Origin: Caulobacter soli
Lineage (GTDB): Bacteria > Pseudomonadota > Alphaproteobacteria > Caulobacterales > Caulobacteraceae
Reading direction: 5' to 3'
NCBI RefSeq assembly: GCF_011045195.1
Contig: NZ_CP049199.1
Span: forward strand, 3,286,001 to 3,350,000
DNA length: 64,000 bases
Shown here: in pieces, positions 17,780-26,190 of the stretch
Numbering within the stretch: position 1 is the stretch's first letter
How the letters are laid out: each line of letters starts with the position of its first letter
Program-made: the position numbers and the translations under genes
The notes under the pieces: model-generated
The model's database searches: none
What the model was told of the DNA's origin: nothing
What the model saw: only the letters and a program-made list of their open reading frames with translations

Positions 17780-18784
17780 ATGCCAGACGTGCAAACCCCG
17801 GAATTCGAACCCGCCGCCGGCCGCGCGTCGCAGGCCGAGCGCGACATCCAGACGCCGCTGGACGCCAAGGAAAAGCGCAGCTTCAAGCCCGAGGAAGACG
17901 ACAAGCCCGCCATGCAGGCCGGCGCCCGCCCCTACCCGGCCCCGCCGTTTCCGGAGCAGCATCAAGCCAAGCCCGGGGTCGAGGCCCGGCTGAACCCGGC
18001 TCCGATGTACGACGCGCCGTTCTACAAGGGCTCGGGCAAGCTGGAGGGCAAGGTCGCATTGATCACCGGCGCCGACAGCGGCATCGGCCGGGCCGTGGCC
18101 GTGCTGTTCGCGCGCGAGGGGGCCGACGTCGCCATCGCTTATCTGGACGAGGAAGAGGACGCCAACCTCACCCGCATGGCCGTCGAGCAGGAAGGCCGCC
18201 GCGCCATCCTGCTGCCCGGCGACGTGGCCGATCCCGCCTACGCCAAGGCTGCCGTCGACCGCACGGTCAAGGAACTGGGCAAGCTGGACATCCTGGTCAA
18301 CAACGCCGCCTTCCAGGAACACGTGCTCGACTTCGAGGACCTGACCGAGGCCCATTTCGATCGCACCCTGAAGACCAACCTCTACGGCTATTTCCACATG
18401 GCCCAGGCGGCGGTGAAGATGATCCCGCCGGGCGGGGCGATCGTCAACACCGGCTCGGTCACCGGCCTGCTCGGCAACAAGGACCTGCTGGACTATTCCC
18501 TGACCAAGGGCGGCATCCACGCCTTCACGCGCTCTCTGGCCACCCACCTGATCGACAAGGGCATCCGGGTCAACGCCGTGGCCCCCGGCCCGGTCTGGAC
18601 CCCGCTGAACCCGGCCGACAAGCTGGGACCGGACGTGGCCCAGTTTGGCGGCAAGACCCCTATGAAGCGCCCGGCCCAGCCCGAGGAGATCGCCCCCGCC
18701 TACGTGTTCCTGGCCTCGCCCCAGACGTCGAGCTACATCACCGGCGAAGTGCTGCCCATCATTGGCGGGTACAATGGGGGTTAG
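17780..18784 (+). CDS. SDR-family oxidoreductase (YghA-like)
   Basis: A 334-residue short-chain dehydrogenase with a 90-residue polar N-terminal extension before the Rossmann fold, as in YghA-like stress-associated SDRs. The nucleotide-binding TGADSGIG is near residue 97, NNAA near 175, the catalytic Ser in NTGSVTG near 223, and the YSLTK Tyr-Lys pair near 239-243. The frame is open upstream, but the ATG at 17780 has CAGGAG seven bases before it. Substrate is unknown; NADP-dependent aldehyde or sugar-alcohol oxidation is typical. Confidence 0.9.
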   Translation: MPDVQTPEFEPAAGRASQAERDIQTPLDAKEKRSFKPEEDDKPAMQAGARPYPAPPFPEQHQAKPGVEARLNPAPMYDAPFYKGSGKLEGKVALITGADSGIGRAVAVLFAREGADVAIAYLDEEEDANLTRMAVEQEGRRAILLPGDVADPAYAKAAVDRTVKELGKLDILVNNAAFQEHVLDFEDLTEAHFDRTLKTNLYGYFHMAQAAVKMIPPGGAIVNTGSVTGLLGNKDLLDYSLTKGGIHAFTRSLATHLIDKGIRVNAVAPGPVWTPLNPADKLGPDVAQFGGKTPMKRPAQPEEIAPAYVFLASPQTSSYITGEVLPIIGGYNGG

Positions 18785-18809
18785 GAGCGTTCGCCCTTAA
18801 CCTCACGCG

Positions 18810-18824
18810 CTAACGAACCGCTAA
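18810..18824 (+). promoter_or_regulatory. Weak CtrA-like site upstream of flagellin
   Basis: CTAA-N7-CTAA lies 77 bp before the flagellin start and differs by one base per half from the CtrA consensus TTAA-N7-TTAA used in Caulobacter cell-cycle and flagellar control. No sigma-54 element of the TGGC-N8-TGC kind was seen. Low confidence. Confidence 0.2.
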
Positions 18825-18900
18825 GCGCAAGCGTTTAGGTTGTCCGACAAGCGCAAAACGCGCTCTCGGCTTCGCGGCCGATCCTGGAAACCGGACGTCG

Positions 18901-19734
18901 ATGTCGTTCAACAGCATCAACACCAATGTCGGGGCGATGATCGCCCTCCAATCGTTGAACGCGATCAACCGCGACCTGTCCGATACCCTGCGCCACATCG
19001 CCACCGGCCTGGCGATCTCCAGCCCCAAGGACAATCCCGCCGTCTGGGCCATCGCCCAGAACCAGCGCGCGGAGTCCAAGTCGCTGGACGCCGTGCGCGC
19101 CTCGCTGCAACGCGGCCAGTCCATCACCGACGTCGCCCTGGCGGCCGGCGAGACAGTGACCGACATCCTGGGCCAGATGCGCGAGAAGATGCTGGCGGCC
19201 TCCGACACCAGCCTGTCCACCGCCAGCCGCAAGGCGTTGAACGACGACTACCTGAATCTGAAGCGCCAGATCGACCGCACGGTGGGCGCGGCCGACTTCA
19301 ACGGCGTCAGCCTGATCTCGTCGGGCAGCACGGGTCAGATCCGCGCCCTGGCCAACGCCGACGCCACCGACACCATCGACGTCGACCACGTGGACCTGTC
19401 GACCACCGGCGCGGCCCTCTCGGGCATGCGCGCCGACCTGTTGGGCGCGCCGATCAGCGCCGCCGAGATCAAGGCGATGGGCGGCGCGATCGACAATGTG
19501 ACCGCCGCCCTGGCGCATCTGGGCACCGGCTCGTTCGCGCTCGAAACCCACATGAGCTTCATCGACAAGCTGCAGGACACGCTGGACGCCTCGGTCGGAC
19601 GCCTGGTCGACGCCGACATGGCCAAGGAGGCCACAAAGCTTCAGGCCCTGCAGATCAAGCAGCAACTGGCGATCAAGTCGCTGAGCATCGCCAATTCGGC
19701 GCCCAGCTACCTGCTGAAGCTGTTCGGCGGCTGA
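18901..19734 (+). CDS. Flagellin
   Basis: A 277-residue flagellin, the extracellular filament subunit. The conserved N-terminal D0/D1 helices start at MSFNSINTNVGAM, and the IATGLAISSPKDNPAVWAIAQ segment is near 38-58. The C-terminal helix region (LGTGSFALETHMSFIDKLQ near 207, IANSAPSYLLKLF at the end) is also conserved. The variable middle is short, as in Caulobacter-type flagellins. No export, FlaF/FlbT or other flagellar genes are nearby, so it is a solitary copy. No clear ribosome-binding site beyond GGAAACCGG. Confidence 0.9.
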   Translation: MSFNSINTNVGAMIALQSLNAINRDLSDTLRHIATGLAISSPKDNPAVWAIAQNQRAESKSLDAVRASLQRGQSITDVALAAGETVTDILGQMREKMLAASDTSLSTASRKALNDDYLNLKRQIDRTVGAADFNGVSLISSGSTGQIRALANADATDTIDVDHVDLSTTGAALSGMRADLLGAPISAAEIKAMGGAIDNVTAALAHLGTGSFALETHMSFIDKLQDTLDASVGRLVDADMAKEATKLQALQIKQQLAIKSLSIANSAPSYLLKLFGG

Positions 19735-19738
19735 ACCG

Positions 19739-20236
19739 CTAGTGCGGCCAGGCCTCGGCGAGGACCGTGGCCCTCCCGCCCTTCCAGCTGACCTCCAGGG
19801 ACGGCGCCTTGGGCTGGCCCTCGGCGAACAGCTCGTAGATTACCTGTCCGTCGTCCTCGGTGCTCTCGATCACCCGCACGGGCGCGATGTTGGGAACGGC
19901 CTTGATGGCGGCGTCGCGCACCGGCTGGGGCGTGGCGGTCCAGGCGATGTCGCGCTGGGTCTCGACGATCTTCCAGGCCTCGCCGACCTGCAGGAGGTCG
20001 AACTCGATCTCGGCGCCGTCCGGCAACAGGCCCTCGACGTCGTAGTAGCGGCGGTCCGCACGCTCCTTGAACTCGGCCTGCCTGATCTTCAGGCCGGGCG
20101 CGGCGGCGGTGACCACCGCGACCACGGCGGGCGGCAGGTCGGCGGCGACGACGGGGGTGATCTTGGTTTCGGGGACGCCCGCGACAGCGGTCGAGGCCGC
20201 CAGGGCGAAGGCTAGCGTCAGGATCGAGCGCGGCAT
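19739..20236 (-). CDS. Exported PepSY-like hypothetical protein
   Basis: A 165-residue protein with a signal peptide (residues 1-19, ending AVA-G) and two tandem segments that look like PepSY/beta-lactamase-inhibitor-like repeats. The first spans about 33-90 (LPPAVVAVVTAAAPGLKIRQAEF, then YYDVEGLLPDGAEIEFDL). The second spans about 105-160 (VRDAAIKAVPNIAPVRVIEST, then YELFAEG). It is probably periplasmic; the function is unknown. It is convergent with flagellin, 4 bp apart, and divergent from the VOC gene. Confidence 0.6.
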   Translation of the reverse strand: MPRSILTLAFALAASTAVAGVPETKITPVVAADLPPAVVAVVTAAAPGLKIRQAEFKERADRRYYDVEGLLPDGAEIEFDLLQVGEAWKIVETQRDIAWTATPQPVRDAAIKAVPNIAPVRVIESTEDDGQVIYELFAEGQPKAPSLEVSWKGGRATVLAEAWPH

Positions 20237-20368
20237 GACGGTTCTCCCAGAATTCTCGTTATGACACCGGTAGCATGACCCCGCTCGACACGGAACATCG
20301 TAACCCGATGCGCCACCATTGCGCCGGGCCGCCTCGTGCTAAGCAAGGACATCATCGAGTGAGTCCCC

Positions 20369-20764
20369 ATGGCCCAGCACCTCGCCCTCCTGTCCCTGCT
20401 CGTCCGCGACTATGACGAGGCCCTGGCCTTCTATGTCGGGAAAATGGGCTTTTCCCTGGTCGAGGACAGCGAACTGGGCGGCGGCAAGCGCTGGGTCGTG
20501 GTCGCGCCCGGCGCGGCGGGCACGCGGTTCCTGCTGGCCAAGGCCGGCGACGACCAGCAGACGGCGCTGATCGGTGGCCAGGGCGCCGGCCGGGTCTGGC
20601 TGTTCCTGCACACCGACGCCTTCGAGGCCGACCACGCGCGGCTGAGCGCCGCCGGCGTGAAGTTTCTCGAGGAGCCGCGGCACGAGGTCTATGGCAGCGT
20701 GGCCGTGTTCGAGGATCTCTACGGCAACCGCTGGGACCTGCTGCAACCCAAGACCAAGGCCTGA
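20369..20764 (+). CDS. VOC-family (glyoxalase-like) protein
   Basis: A 131-residue vicinal-oxygen-chelate protein with the paired beta-alpha-beta-beta-beta modules. Features include SLLVRDYDEALAFYVGKMGF near 9-28, and a C-terminal VAVFEDLYGNRWDLLQP near 111-127 carrying the metal-ligand Glu of the second module. Members include glyoxalase I, fosfomycin resistance enzymes and dioxygenases; the substrate is not predictable here. The ThuA-domain gene starts 3 bp downstream, so the two probably form an operon. Confidence 0.8.
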   Translation: MAQHLALLSLLVRDYDEALAFYVGKMGFSLVEDSELGGGKRWVVVAPGAAGTRFLLAKAGDDQQTALIGGQGAGRVWLFLHTDAFEADHARLSAAGVKFLEEPRHEVYGSVAVFEDLYGNRWDLLQPKTKA

Positions 20765-20767
20765 TCC

Positions 20768-21820
20768 ATGCGTCGCCTCCTCGCCCTGCTGCTGATCGCC
20801 CCCTTGGTCGCCTTCGCGGCCCTGACCGCCGCCCCCGCCCTGGCCAAGCCGGCGCCGTTGCGCGTGCTGTATCTGGACCAGTCGGTCGGCTGGAAGCATG
20901 CGCCCGTGGCTCGCCCCGCCGACGGCGGCCTCGCGCCTTCCGAGGCGGCGTTGACCGCCATCGGCCAGGAAAGCGGCGCCTTCACCACCGAGGTCACCCA
21001 GGACGCGCGCGAGATCACGCCCCAGCGCCTGGAGCGCGTCGACGTGCTGGTGTTCTACACCACCGGCGCCCTGCCGATCTCGCCCGAGGCCTGGGCCGCG
21101 ATTCAGCAGCGGGTGGCGGCCGGCAAGCTGGGCTTCGTTGGCGTCCACAGCGCCACCGACACCGCCTGGCCCTATGACGGCCCCGGCGAGACCTACACCC
21201 GCTTCATCGACGGCAAGTTCGCGGGCCATCCCTGGACGCAGGGCACGCCGATCCGCGTCGAGACCCTGGATCCCGACCTGCCCCTGGTCGCCATGTGGCC
21301 GCTCAGCTTCGACTATGCCGAAGAGATCTACCAGCACAGCGACTTCGACCCGACCAAGGTGCGAGTGCTGCAGACCCTGGACTTCGCGGGCACGTCGGTG
21401 AAACGGCCCTACGCCGTGCCGATCGCCTGGGCGCGCGAGATCGGCCGCGGCCGGCTGTTCTTCACCAACCTGGGCCACACGCCCTCGACCTGGGACGACC
21501 CGCGCTTCCGCCACCAGATCGTCGAGGCCGTGCTGTGGACGGGCCGGCGCGCCGACGGCCGCGCGACGCCGGACACGCTGCGCCAGTTCCTGTGGCAGGT
21601 GAAGGCGCTGCTGGCCTATGAGCCGGTCGAGGGTCGCGACGACCAGGCGATCATCGGCCGGCTGCTGAAGATGGATCCGACCTGGCAGGCCGCGACCGCC
21701 CAGCGCATCGCCGACCTGCGCGCGGTCTACCCCGCCAAGCCCGACAGCGATCGGGCGCCGTTCGACACGGCCTACAAGGCGGTGCTGGCGGATGTGCTGA
21801 CGCGAGGCGGCGCCCGCTAG
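20768..21820 (+). CDS. Exported ThuA-domain protein
   Basis: A 350-residue protein with a signal peptide (residues 1-26, ending ALA-K) and a ThuA-type glutamine-amidotransferase-like domain. Landmarks are LRVLYLDQSVGWKHAP near 31, VDVLVFYTTGALPIS near 92, FVGVHSATDT near 124, and HPWTQGTPIRVE near 156. ThuA-like proteins occur with sugar catabolism genes, but the reaction is not established. It follows the VOC gene and overlaps the convergent DUF2239 gene by four bases. Confidence 0.8.
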   Translation: MRRLLALLLIAPLVAFAALTAAPALAKPAPLRVLYLDQSVGWKHAPVARPADGGLAPSEAALTAIGQESGAFTTEVTQDAREITPQRLERVDVLVFYTTGALPISPEAWAAIQQRVAAGKLGFVGVHSATDTAWPYDGPGETYTRFIDGKFAGHPWTQGTPIRVETLDPDLPLVAMWPLSFDYAEEIYQHSDFDPTKVRVLQTLDFAGTSVKRPYAVPIAWAREIGRGRLFFTNLGHTPSTWDDPRFRHQIVEAVLWTGRRADGRATPDTLRQFLWQVKALLAYEPVEGRDDQAIIGRLLKMDPTWQAATAQRIADLRAVYPAKPDSDRAPFDTAYKAVLADVLTRGGAR

Positions 21821-22368
21821 GCCTCGAACGCCTCCGCCGCCAGCCCCCGGAGGTGCTCCGCGATATCCGCCGGCCATTCGGCGATCCGCTCGGAAAAGCC
21901 CGCCGCGTCCCCGGCGAACAGCGCCCGGCTCATGGCCTCGAAGCCCGGGCGATCGCCGGCCATGACCGAGGCGAAGCGGTAGGCCGCGTCGCGGGCGGCC
22001 CGGCGACGGTCGGGACCCTCGCTCTCGCGGCGGGCGGCCTCGACCAGCTTGCGCAAAGCGACCGACGCCCCGCCAGGCTGAGCGGCCAACCATTCCCAAT
22101 GACGCGGCAGCAGGGTCACCTCGCGCGCCGTGACGCCCAGCTTCGGACGTCCCCGGCCGCGCGGCGCGGCTTCGCCCTCCCCCAGACGCAGGGCGATGTC
22201 CCAAGGGCCGCCGCGCAGATCGAAATCGACCTGGCGCCCCTCGGGATCGAAGATCAGCAGCGAAGCTTCGGGGGCTTCGGCCAGGCGCGCCTGAGCGGCG
22301 ACCACCACGTCCAGCTTGGGGCCGGCCGCGAGGCGGTGGTCGCCCTCGAACACCACATAGCCGCTCAT
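21817..22368 (-). CDS. DUF2239 family protein
   Basis: A 183-residue cytoplasmic protein of the DUF2239 family, function unknown. The N-terminal part includes YVVFEGDHRLAAG and LLIFDPEGRQVDFDLRG. A basic PRGRGRPKLGVTAREVTLLPRHWEWL segment near 89-114 looks suited to nucleic-acid contact, and a helical C-terminus follows. It is the second gene of a two-gene operon with a GIY-YIG protein, overlapping it as ATGA. The pairing suggests a joint role on DNA or RNA, which is inference. Confidence 0.75.
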   Translation of the reverse strand: MSGYVVFEGDHRLAAGPKLDVVVAAQARLAEAPEASLLIFDPEGRQVDFDLRGGPWDIALRLGEGEAAPRGRGRPKLGVTAREVTLLPRHWEWLAAQPGGASVALRKLVEAARRESEGPDRRRAARDAAYRFASVMAGDRPGFEAMSRALFAGDAAGFSERIAEWPADIAEHLRGLAAEAFEA

Positions 22369-22712
22369 CGCCGCAGCCCCTCGGCGTGCAAGGTCGTGCG
22401 CCAGTGCTCGCGGCGCTCGACCAGCAGCGACGCCCGGCCCAGCCGTTCCAGCCCTTCGTCGTCGAGCACCTCCAGCACCTCGAAGGCGAAGGCCGCCTCG
22501 CCATGCGCGTTCCAGGCCTCCTGCAAGGTGCGGCTGGTGTGGCCGCCCGTGCGCAGGGCGAACCAGACGCCGCTCTGACGGGTGGACAGGTCGGGCGTGC
22601 CGCCGATCCAGACCTCACCGGTCGTGGCGCAGCGGATGGCGTAGATCCCCGCCTCGACCTTGCGCTCCCTGTAGGCGCGCATCAGGGCGCGCCGATCGTT
22701 CATCGTTTCCAT
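22365..22712 (-). CDS. GIY-YIG nuclease family protein
   Basis: A 115-residue protein with a GIY-YIG-type core: GIYAIRCATTGEVWIGGTPDL at about residues 22-42, an Arg in the following helix, and a later Glu (AFAFEVLE near 76) in the position of the metal-binding residue. The second motif is WIG rather than YIG. The start is uncertain. ATG at 22712 would be nearly leaderless relative to a promoter at 22719-22746, while ATG at 22703 has GGAA just before it. It heads a two-gene operon with the DUF2239 gene. Confidence 0.75.
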   Translation of the reverse strand: METMNDRRALMRAYRERKVEAGIYAIRCATTGEVWIGGTPDLSTRQSGVWFALRTGGHTSRTLQEAWNAHGEAAFAFEVLEVLDDEGLERLGRASLLVERREHWRTTLHAEGLRR

Positions 22713-22718
22713 GAGCGC

Positions 22719-22759
22719 TTTTTATCCGGGTATTTTATGGAGTCAATATTACCCGGGTA
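22719..22759 (-). promoter_or_regulatory. Promoter with two TAyCCGGGTA palindromes
   Basis: TACCCGGGTA, a perfect palindrome, occupies 22750-22759, and TATCCGGGTA, with one mismatched pair, occupies 22723-22732, 27 bp apart. Between them on the minus strand lie TTGACT (-35, 22741-22746) and TAAAAA (-10, 22719-22724) with a 16-bp spacer. The palindromes flank the -35 and overlap the -10 edge, a classic repressor layout. The cognate regulator is not in the window. Confidence 0.55.
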
Positions 22760-22805
22760 TATTTAGCGTCCGCGACGAAGCCGGCGACCGCACTCACGGC
22801 AAGGC

Positions 22806-23165
22806 CTATGCGATCTTGGCGAGACCTGGGACTGAGTGTGCGTCCCCATCCGCGTCAGCCAGTCCCAGCCGCTCGGTCACGGCCCGGGTCGACGCGCCGC
22901 GCGGCACGACCACCCAATCGCCAGGGTTCGAAGCCTTGACCGCCACGACCGCGTTCTTGGGACAGATGTCGAAGCAGCCGACCTCGATCACCCCGACCCT
23001 GGCCTTGCGCCCCTTGCCGCCGACCTGCTTGCGCAACGCCTTGGCCAGACGCTGGTCGCCATTCTCGCCGAAGCCGCCGCCCAGCTTCTTCGAGCATTTT
23101 CGGCAGACCAGGACGACCTCGGTCCAGTCGGAACGGGCGCGCTTGAAGGGCTTATCGTGACTCAC
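22806..23165 (-). CDS. Thioredoxin-like [2Fe-2S] ferredoxin-type protein
   Basis: A 119-residue cytoplasmic protein. Cysteines occur as VCRKCSKK (about residues 20-26) and VGCFDICPKNAV (about 68-73), the four-Cys pattern of thioredoxin-fold [2Fe-2S] ferredoxins. It probably serves as an electron carrier or an Fe-S scaffold; the partner is unknown. It starts with GTG preceded by CAGGATCCC. It is transcribed away from the adjacent small hypothetical gene. Confidence 0.65.
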   Translation of the reverse strand: MSHDKPFKRARSDWTEVVLVCRKCSKKLGGGFGENGDQRLAKALRKQVGGKGRKARVGVIEVGCFDICPKNAVVAVKASNPGDWVVVPRGASTRAVTERLGLADADGDAHSVPGLAKIA

Positions 23166-23265
23166 GGGATCCTGCCTGGGTTACCCCCTCGACATGGGAC
23201 GAAAGCCGCCGATGGCAAGGTCTTGCCAAAGGCGCTAGAGACCCCGGTCCACGCTGGAGGCCCTC

Positions 23266-23586
23266 ATGGCTCGTAATCTCAAGGGCAAGGTCGTCGCCCC
23301 CGCTATCGACCCCGTCGCCCAGGCCGATATCGCCTGGTTCGAGGCGCATGAAGGCCGCGTCTTCCGCCTGCGCGATCCGGCGCCGCTGGAGTTCAAGGAC
23401 CCCCTAGGCGATCCCGGCGACGGCTTTTCCTGGCGCGTGCTGGTGGCCAAGCTGGCCGACGGCGGCCGCCTGCGCCTGCCAGTGTCCCTGGCCTGGGACC
23501 TTCACAACGACCACGCCAAGGACCAGCACCTGCGGATGATCTTCGACCAGGTCGCGCCGGACAAGGCCAAGGCGCTGGTGAAATAG
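23266..23586 (+). CDS. Hypothetical protein
   Basis: A 106-residue protein with no recognised domain. It has no signal or membrane segment. Aromatic and acidic residues cluster in the first half (DIAWFEAHEGRVFRLRDPAP), and the second half has a WDLHNDHAKDQHLRMIFDQ helix-like segment. GGAGG six bases before the ATG supports translation. It is convergent with the Nudix gene, 3 bp apart. Confidence 0.6.
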   Translation: MARNLKGKVVAPAIDPVAQADIAWFEAHEGRVFRLRDPAPLEFKDPLGDPGDGFSWRVLVAKLADGGRLRLPVSLAWDLHNDHAKDQHLRMIFDQVAPDKAKALVK

Positions 23587-23589
23587 GGC

Positions 23590-24036
23590 TCAGCCCCGCC
23601 GCAGCCAGGCCGCCACCGCCCAGGCATGGGCGTCGTGGCGCAGGGCGACCACGGCGTCGCGCGGGTCCAGCCACACCAGGGTGTGGTCGTCCTCGACCTT
23701 CAGCGCCGGCGTCTCGCCGACCACCGTCACGACATAGATCCCGCCGTTGTTGCACACCGGCTGGCCGTCGGACTTCAGGAACGGCTGGCTGACCTCGATC
23801 ACCCGCGCCCCGACCTCGACGACAAGGCCCGTCTCCTCGCCGAACTCGCGGATCACTGCCGCGGTCTCGTCCTCGCCGGCGTCGACCGCCCCGCCCGGCA
23901 GGTCGAAATACGGCGGCCGTCCGGGCTTGCGGACCTCGACCAGGGCGATCGTCCCGTTGACGCCCTCGGCGATGCCGAAGGCGGCCCAGCGGTGCTTGTA
24001 TTCCAGCCCAGGCTCGGGCGCGTCGAACGCCTGCAA
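23590..24036 (-). CDS. Nudix hydrolase
   Basis: A 148-residue hydrolase with a Nudix box at about residues 48-70: GGAVDAGEDETAAVIREFGE followed by ETGL. The metal-binding REFGEE core is intact. Such enzymes cleave nucleoside diphosphates linked to another moiety; the substrate cannot be predicted. It uses a TTG start four bases after the upstream nuclease stop, with AAGGA about ten bases before it, so it is probably translated by coupling with that gene. Confidence 0.85.
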   Translation of the reverse strand: MQAFDAPEPGLEYKHRWAAFGIAEGVNGTIALVEVRKPGRPPYFDLPGGAVDAGEDETAAVIREFGEETGLVVEVGARVIEVSQPFLKSDGQPVCNNGGIYVVTVVGETPALKVEDDHTLVWLDPRDAVVALRHDAHAWAVAAWLRRG

Positions 24037-24040
24037 GGGA

Positions 24041-25084
24041 TCAGTCCTTGCCGTAGAGGTCGTTCCACGGATCGGCCTTGCCCGAGACGATATCGTCGAC
24101 CGTGATCTCAGGACGGTAGCCGATCTTGCCCGTGGCGCTGGCCTTCCAGGCGTCGACGACCATGTCGCGCAGCTGGGTCGCTCCGGCCGCCAGGCGCTCG
24201 TCGACGAAGGCCTTGGCGCGCGGATCCGTGGCGACCAGGCCGCCTTCCTTTTCCAGCGTGTAGAGCGGCTCGACGAAGGTCACCGTCGTGGACAGATAGC
24301 CAACCGTCCGCTGCTCGATCGTGCAGGCGCAGTCCTTGTAGGCCGGCACCAGCTTCCTGACGTCGGCGTCGACGGCCACCGCCTTGACCAGCGGGCCCTC
24401 GAAGCTGCCGTGCGTGGCCCGGCTCTGGGTGTAGCCGTTCGGATTGGGGTAATCGCCCCAGCCATTGTAGTGCACCGACAGATGCAGCGGCTGGCTGGCG
24501 TCGCCGACATAGTGGGCCCAGACGCCCAGGTCGCGGACCAGCAGCTCCTGGCGTCGCTTCAGATCGGCGACGTAATAGGCCTTCTTGGTCTTGTCCTTCT
24601 CGGTCTTGGAGACCGCCTGCAGGATGCGCCAGTAGGTGAAGTCCTTCACCAGCTGCTGGTAGCCGTCGATGATCGAATACGGCAGGTAGCCGGCGTTCCA
24701 GCTATCGTGGCCGACGGCCGCCAACGCTTTCTCGTAGTCGGCGCGGGTGGGCGGCAAGGTCTCCACCGTGAACTTCGGCCCGCCGTACATCTTGCCCTCG
24801 TCGTCGACGTCGAGGAAGTGGGCGGCGTCGCGGTCGGTGTCGTGGAGCTTGCCCGAGCCCTTCCAGCGGTCCGGCTCGCGGGCGTATTCGCCGATCGCGG
24901 CCACCGCCTCGGGCGTGCGCAGGAAGGCCGGCAGGTCGCTGGGGAAGCTCTCGGCGGCGACGACGCCGACCATGCGGTGGCCCCACGCGCCCCAGGCGAA
25001 AGCCGAGCTGGCGGGGGCGGCCAAGGCGACGACCAGCGCGGCGCTGGCGAACAGGCGACCAAGGGGACGAGTAGACGGCTTCAT
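24041..25084 (-). CDS. Exported S1/P1-type nuclease
   Basis: A 347-residue secreted zinc-dependent nuclease of the S1/P1 family, which degrades single-stranded nucleic acids to 5'-nucleotides. After a signal peptide (about residues 1-30, ending AFA) the mature protein begins WGAWGHRM, giving the N-terminal Trp and His that bind the trinuclear zinc site. Further ligands are in AAHFLDVDD near 88 and in GVWAHYVGDASQPLHLSVHYNGWGD near 187-211. The frame is open 58 codons upstream, but the ATG at 25084 gives a proper signal peptide. It likely forms an operon with the Nudix hydrolase, consistent with nucleotide scavenging. Confidence 0.9.
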   Translation of the reverse strand: MKPSTRPLGRLFASAALVVALAAPASSAFAWGAWGHRMVGVVAAESFPSDLPAFLRTPEAVAAIGEYAREPDRWKGSGKLHDTDRDAAHFLDVDDEGKMYGGPKFTVETLPPTRADYEKALAAVGHDSWNAGYLPYSIIDGYQQLVKDFTYWRILQAVSKTEKDKTKKAYYVADLKRRQELLVRDLGVWAHYVGDASQPLHLSVHYNGWGDYPNPNGYTQSRATHGSFEGPLVKAVAVDADVRKLVPAYKDCACTIEQRTVGYLSTTVTFVEPLYTLEKEGGLVATDPRAKAFVDERLAAGATQLRDMVVDAWKASATGKIGYRPEITVDDIVSGKADPWNDLYGKD

Positions 25085-25446
25085 GCGCGCTCCAACGAAA
25101 CTGGCGACCGCGACGGCTTGGCGATTCCGCGACTCGTTCAGGTCCCCAGGACCTGCCCAAGACGCGCGCATCGCCCCAAAAGCCGTGGGCGACTCCGGTT
25201 TATGCCACCCGCGCCGCGACCGCCAGCGCGCGTCGCGCGAGCCAGCGAGCGTCAGCATGCAACCCCTTGTATGGCCAGGGATTGCGCTCGCGAAGGAACC
25301 AAATCGCGCTTCAAACGATGGCGCCTCGCGCCGCCGCTAAGGGTGCGGCGCGACGTCCGGTCGCCTCCAGGTGGGTTGTCACGGGGCCGTGATCTTAGTA
25401 ATCAGGCCGCCGACCGACACTCTACGCCGATAAGAGGAACCCCTCG
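25085..25446. other. Intergenic region between divergent genes
   Basis: These 362 bp separate the divergent S1/P1 nuclease and 3D-domain genes and should hold both promoters. The only clear structure is a short palindrome CACGGGGCCGTG at 25380-25391. A possible -35, TTGTCA, lies just before it, but no convincing -10 follows. No gene is seen. Confidence 0.5.
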
Positions 25447-25938
25447 ATGCGACGCACGTTTGCGGGATTTCTGGCCGTCGCGGCCATGTCCATCGCCCTC
25501 CCCGCCCTGGCCGCCGACTCGGACTCCAAGTCCGATCCGCTGGGTGACCTGATCACCGGCGCCCTGACGGGCACGATGCCCGGCTCGGTCGAATACAAGA
25601 TGAAGGCCACGCTCTACCACGCCGGCGCCAAGGGCATCCGCGCCCTCGACAGCCTGGGCTGCAAGGTGGTGGCCATGCGCACCCTGGCGGTCGACAAGGC
25701 CGTGATCCCGCGCCGCACCGTGGTGTTCATCAAGGAAACCGTCGGCCTGCCGATGCCGAATGGCGAAAAGCACGACGGCTACTGGTACGCCTCCGACATC
25801 GGCGGCGCCATCAAGGGCAACAAGCTGGACCTGTTCAGCGGCCAGGGCGCTTCGTCGATGAAGCCCCTGATGGACCTGAACCTCTCGACCCTCTCGGTGA
25901 CCAAGGTCGGCGAGTTCAAGGGCTGCCCGCCGGAATAG
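25447..25938 (+). CDS. Exported 3D-domain protein
   Basis: A 163-residue protein with a signal peptide (residues 1-22, ending ALA-A) and a 3D domain, the double-psi barrel named for three conserved Asp residues and shared with the C-terminal part of lytic transglycosylase MltA. The signature is KHDGYWYASDIGGAIKGNKLDLFSG near 110-134. The protein is far shorter than MltA and lacks its other domain, so it may bind or modify peptidoglycan by itself. It starts after AAGAGGAA. Confidence 0.8.
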   Translation: MRRTFAGFLAVAAMSIALPALAADSDSKSDPLGDLITGALTGTMPGSVEYKMKATLYHAGAKGIRALDSLGCKVVAMRTLAVDKAVIPRRTVVFIKETVGLPMPNGEKHDGYWYASDIGGAIKGNKLDLFSGQGASSMKPLMDLNLSTLSVTKVGEFKGCPPE

Positions 25939-25995
25939 TCCCGGCCGAAGCGCGGACCGGATGCCCGCTCCGCAGCGATCAAAGACCCCCACGAT

Positions 25996-26190
25996 CTAGA
26001 TCCCCTCTTCATCGCGCCGCGACGCGGCGGCCCGGGCCGCCGCCGCCACACGCAGCCGCCGACTGATGCTGCGGCGAAGATAGTTCATCCGCGCGGCAGT
26101 GCGCCCGCTGTCATCATCCATCGGGTCGGCGCTGTCGGGAACGGGCGGACGCGCGGCGCGGATACGGGCGCGGGTCTTGGATCGAGGCAT
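25996..26190 (-). CDS. Small basic hypothetical protein
   Basis: A 64-residue Arg/Ala-rich protein with no recognised domain. AAGGAGA seven to eight bases before the ATG strongly supports translation. A central acidic patch (DPMDDDSG) separates two basic halves, and the second could form an amphipathic helix. Nucleic-acid binding is possible, but only from composition. Confidence 0.5.
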   Translation of the reverse strand: MPRSKTRARIRAARPPVPDSADPMDDDSGRTAARMNYLRRSISRRLRVAAAARAAASRRDEEGI

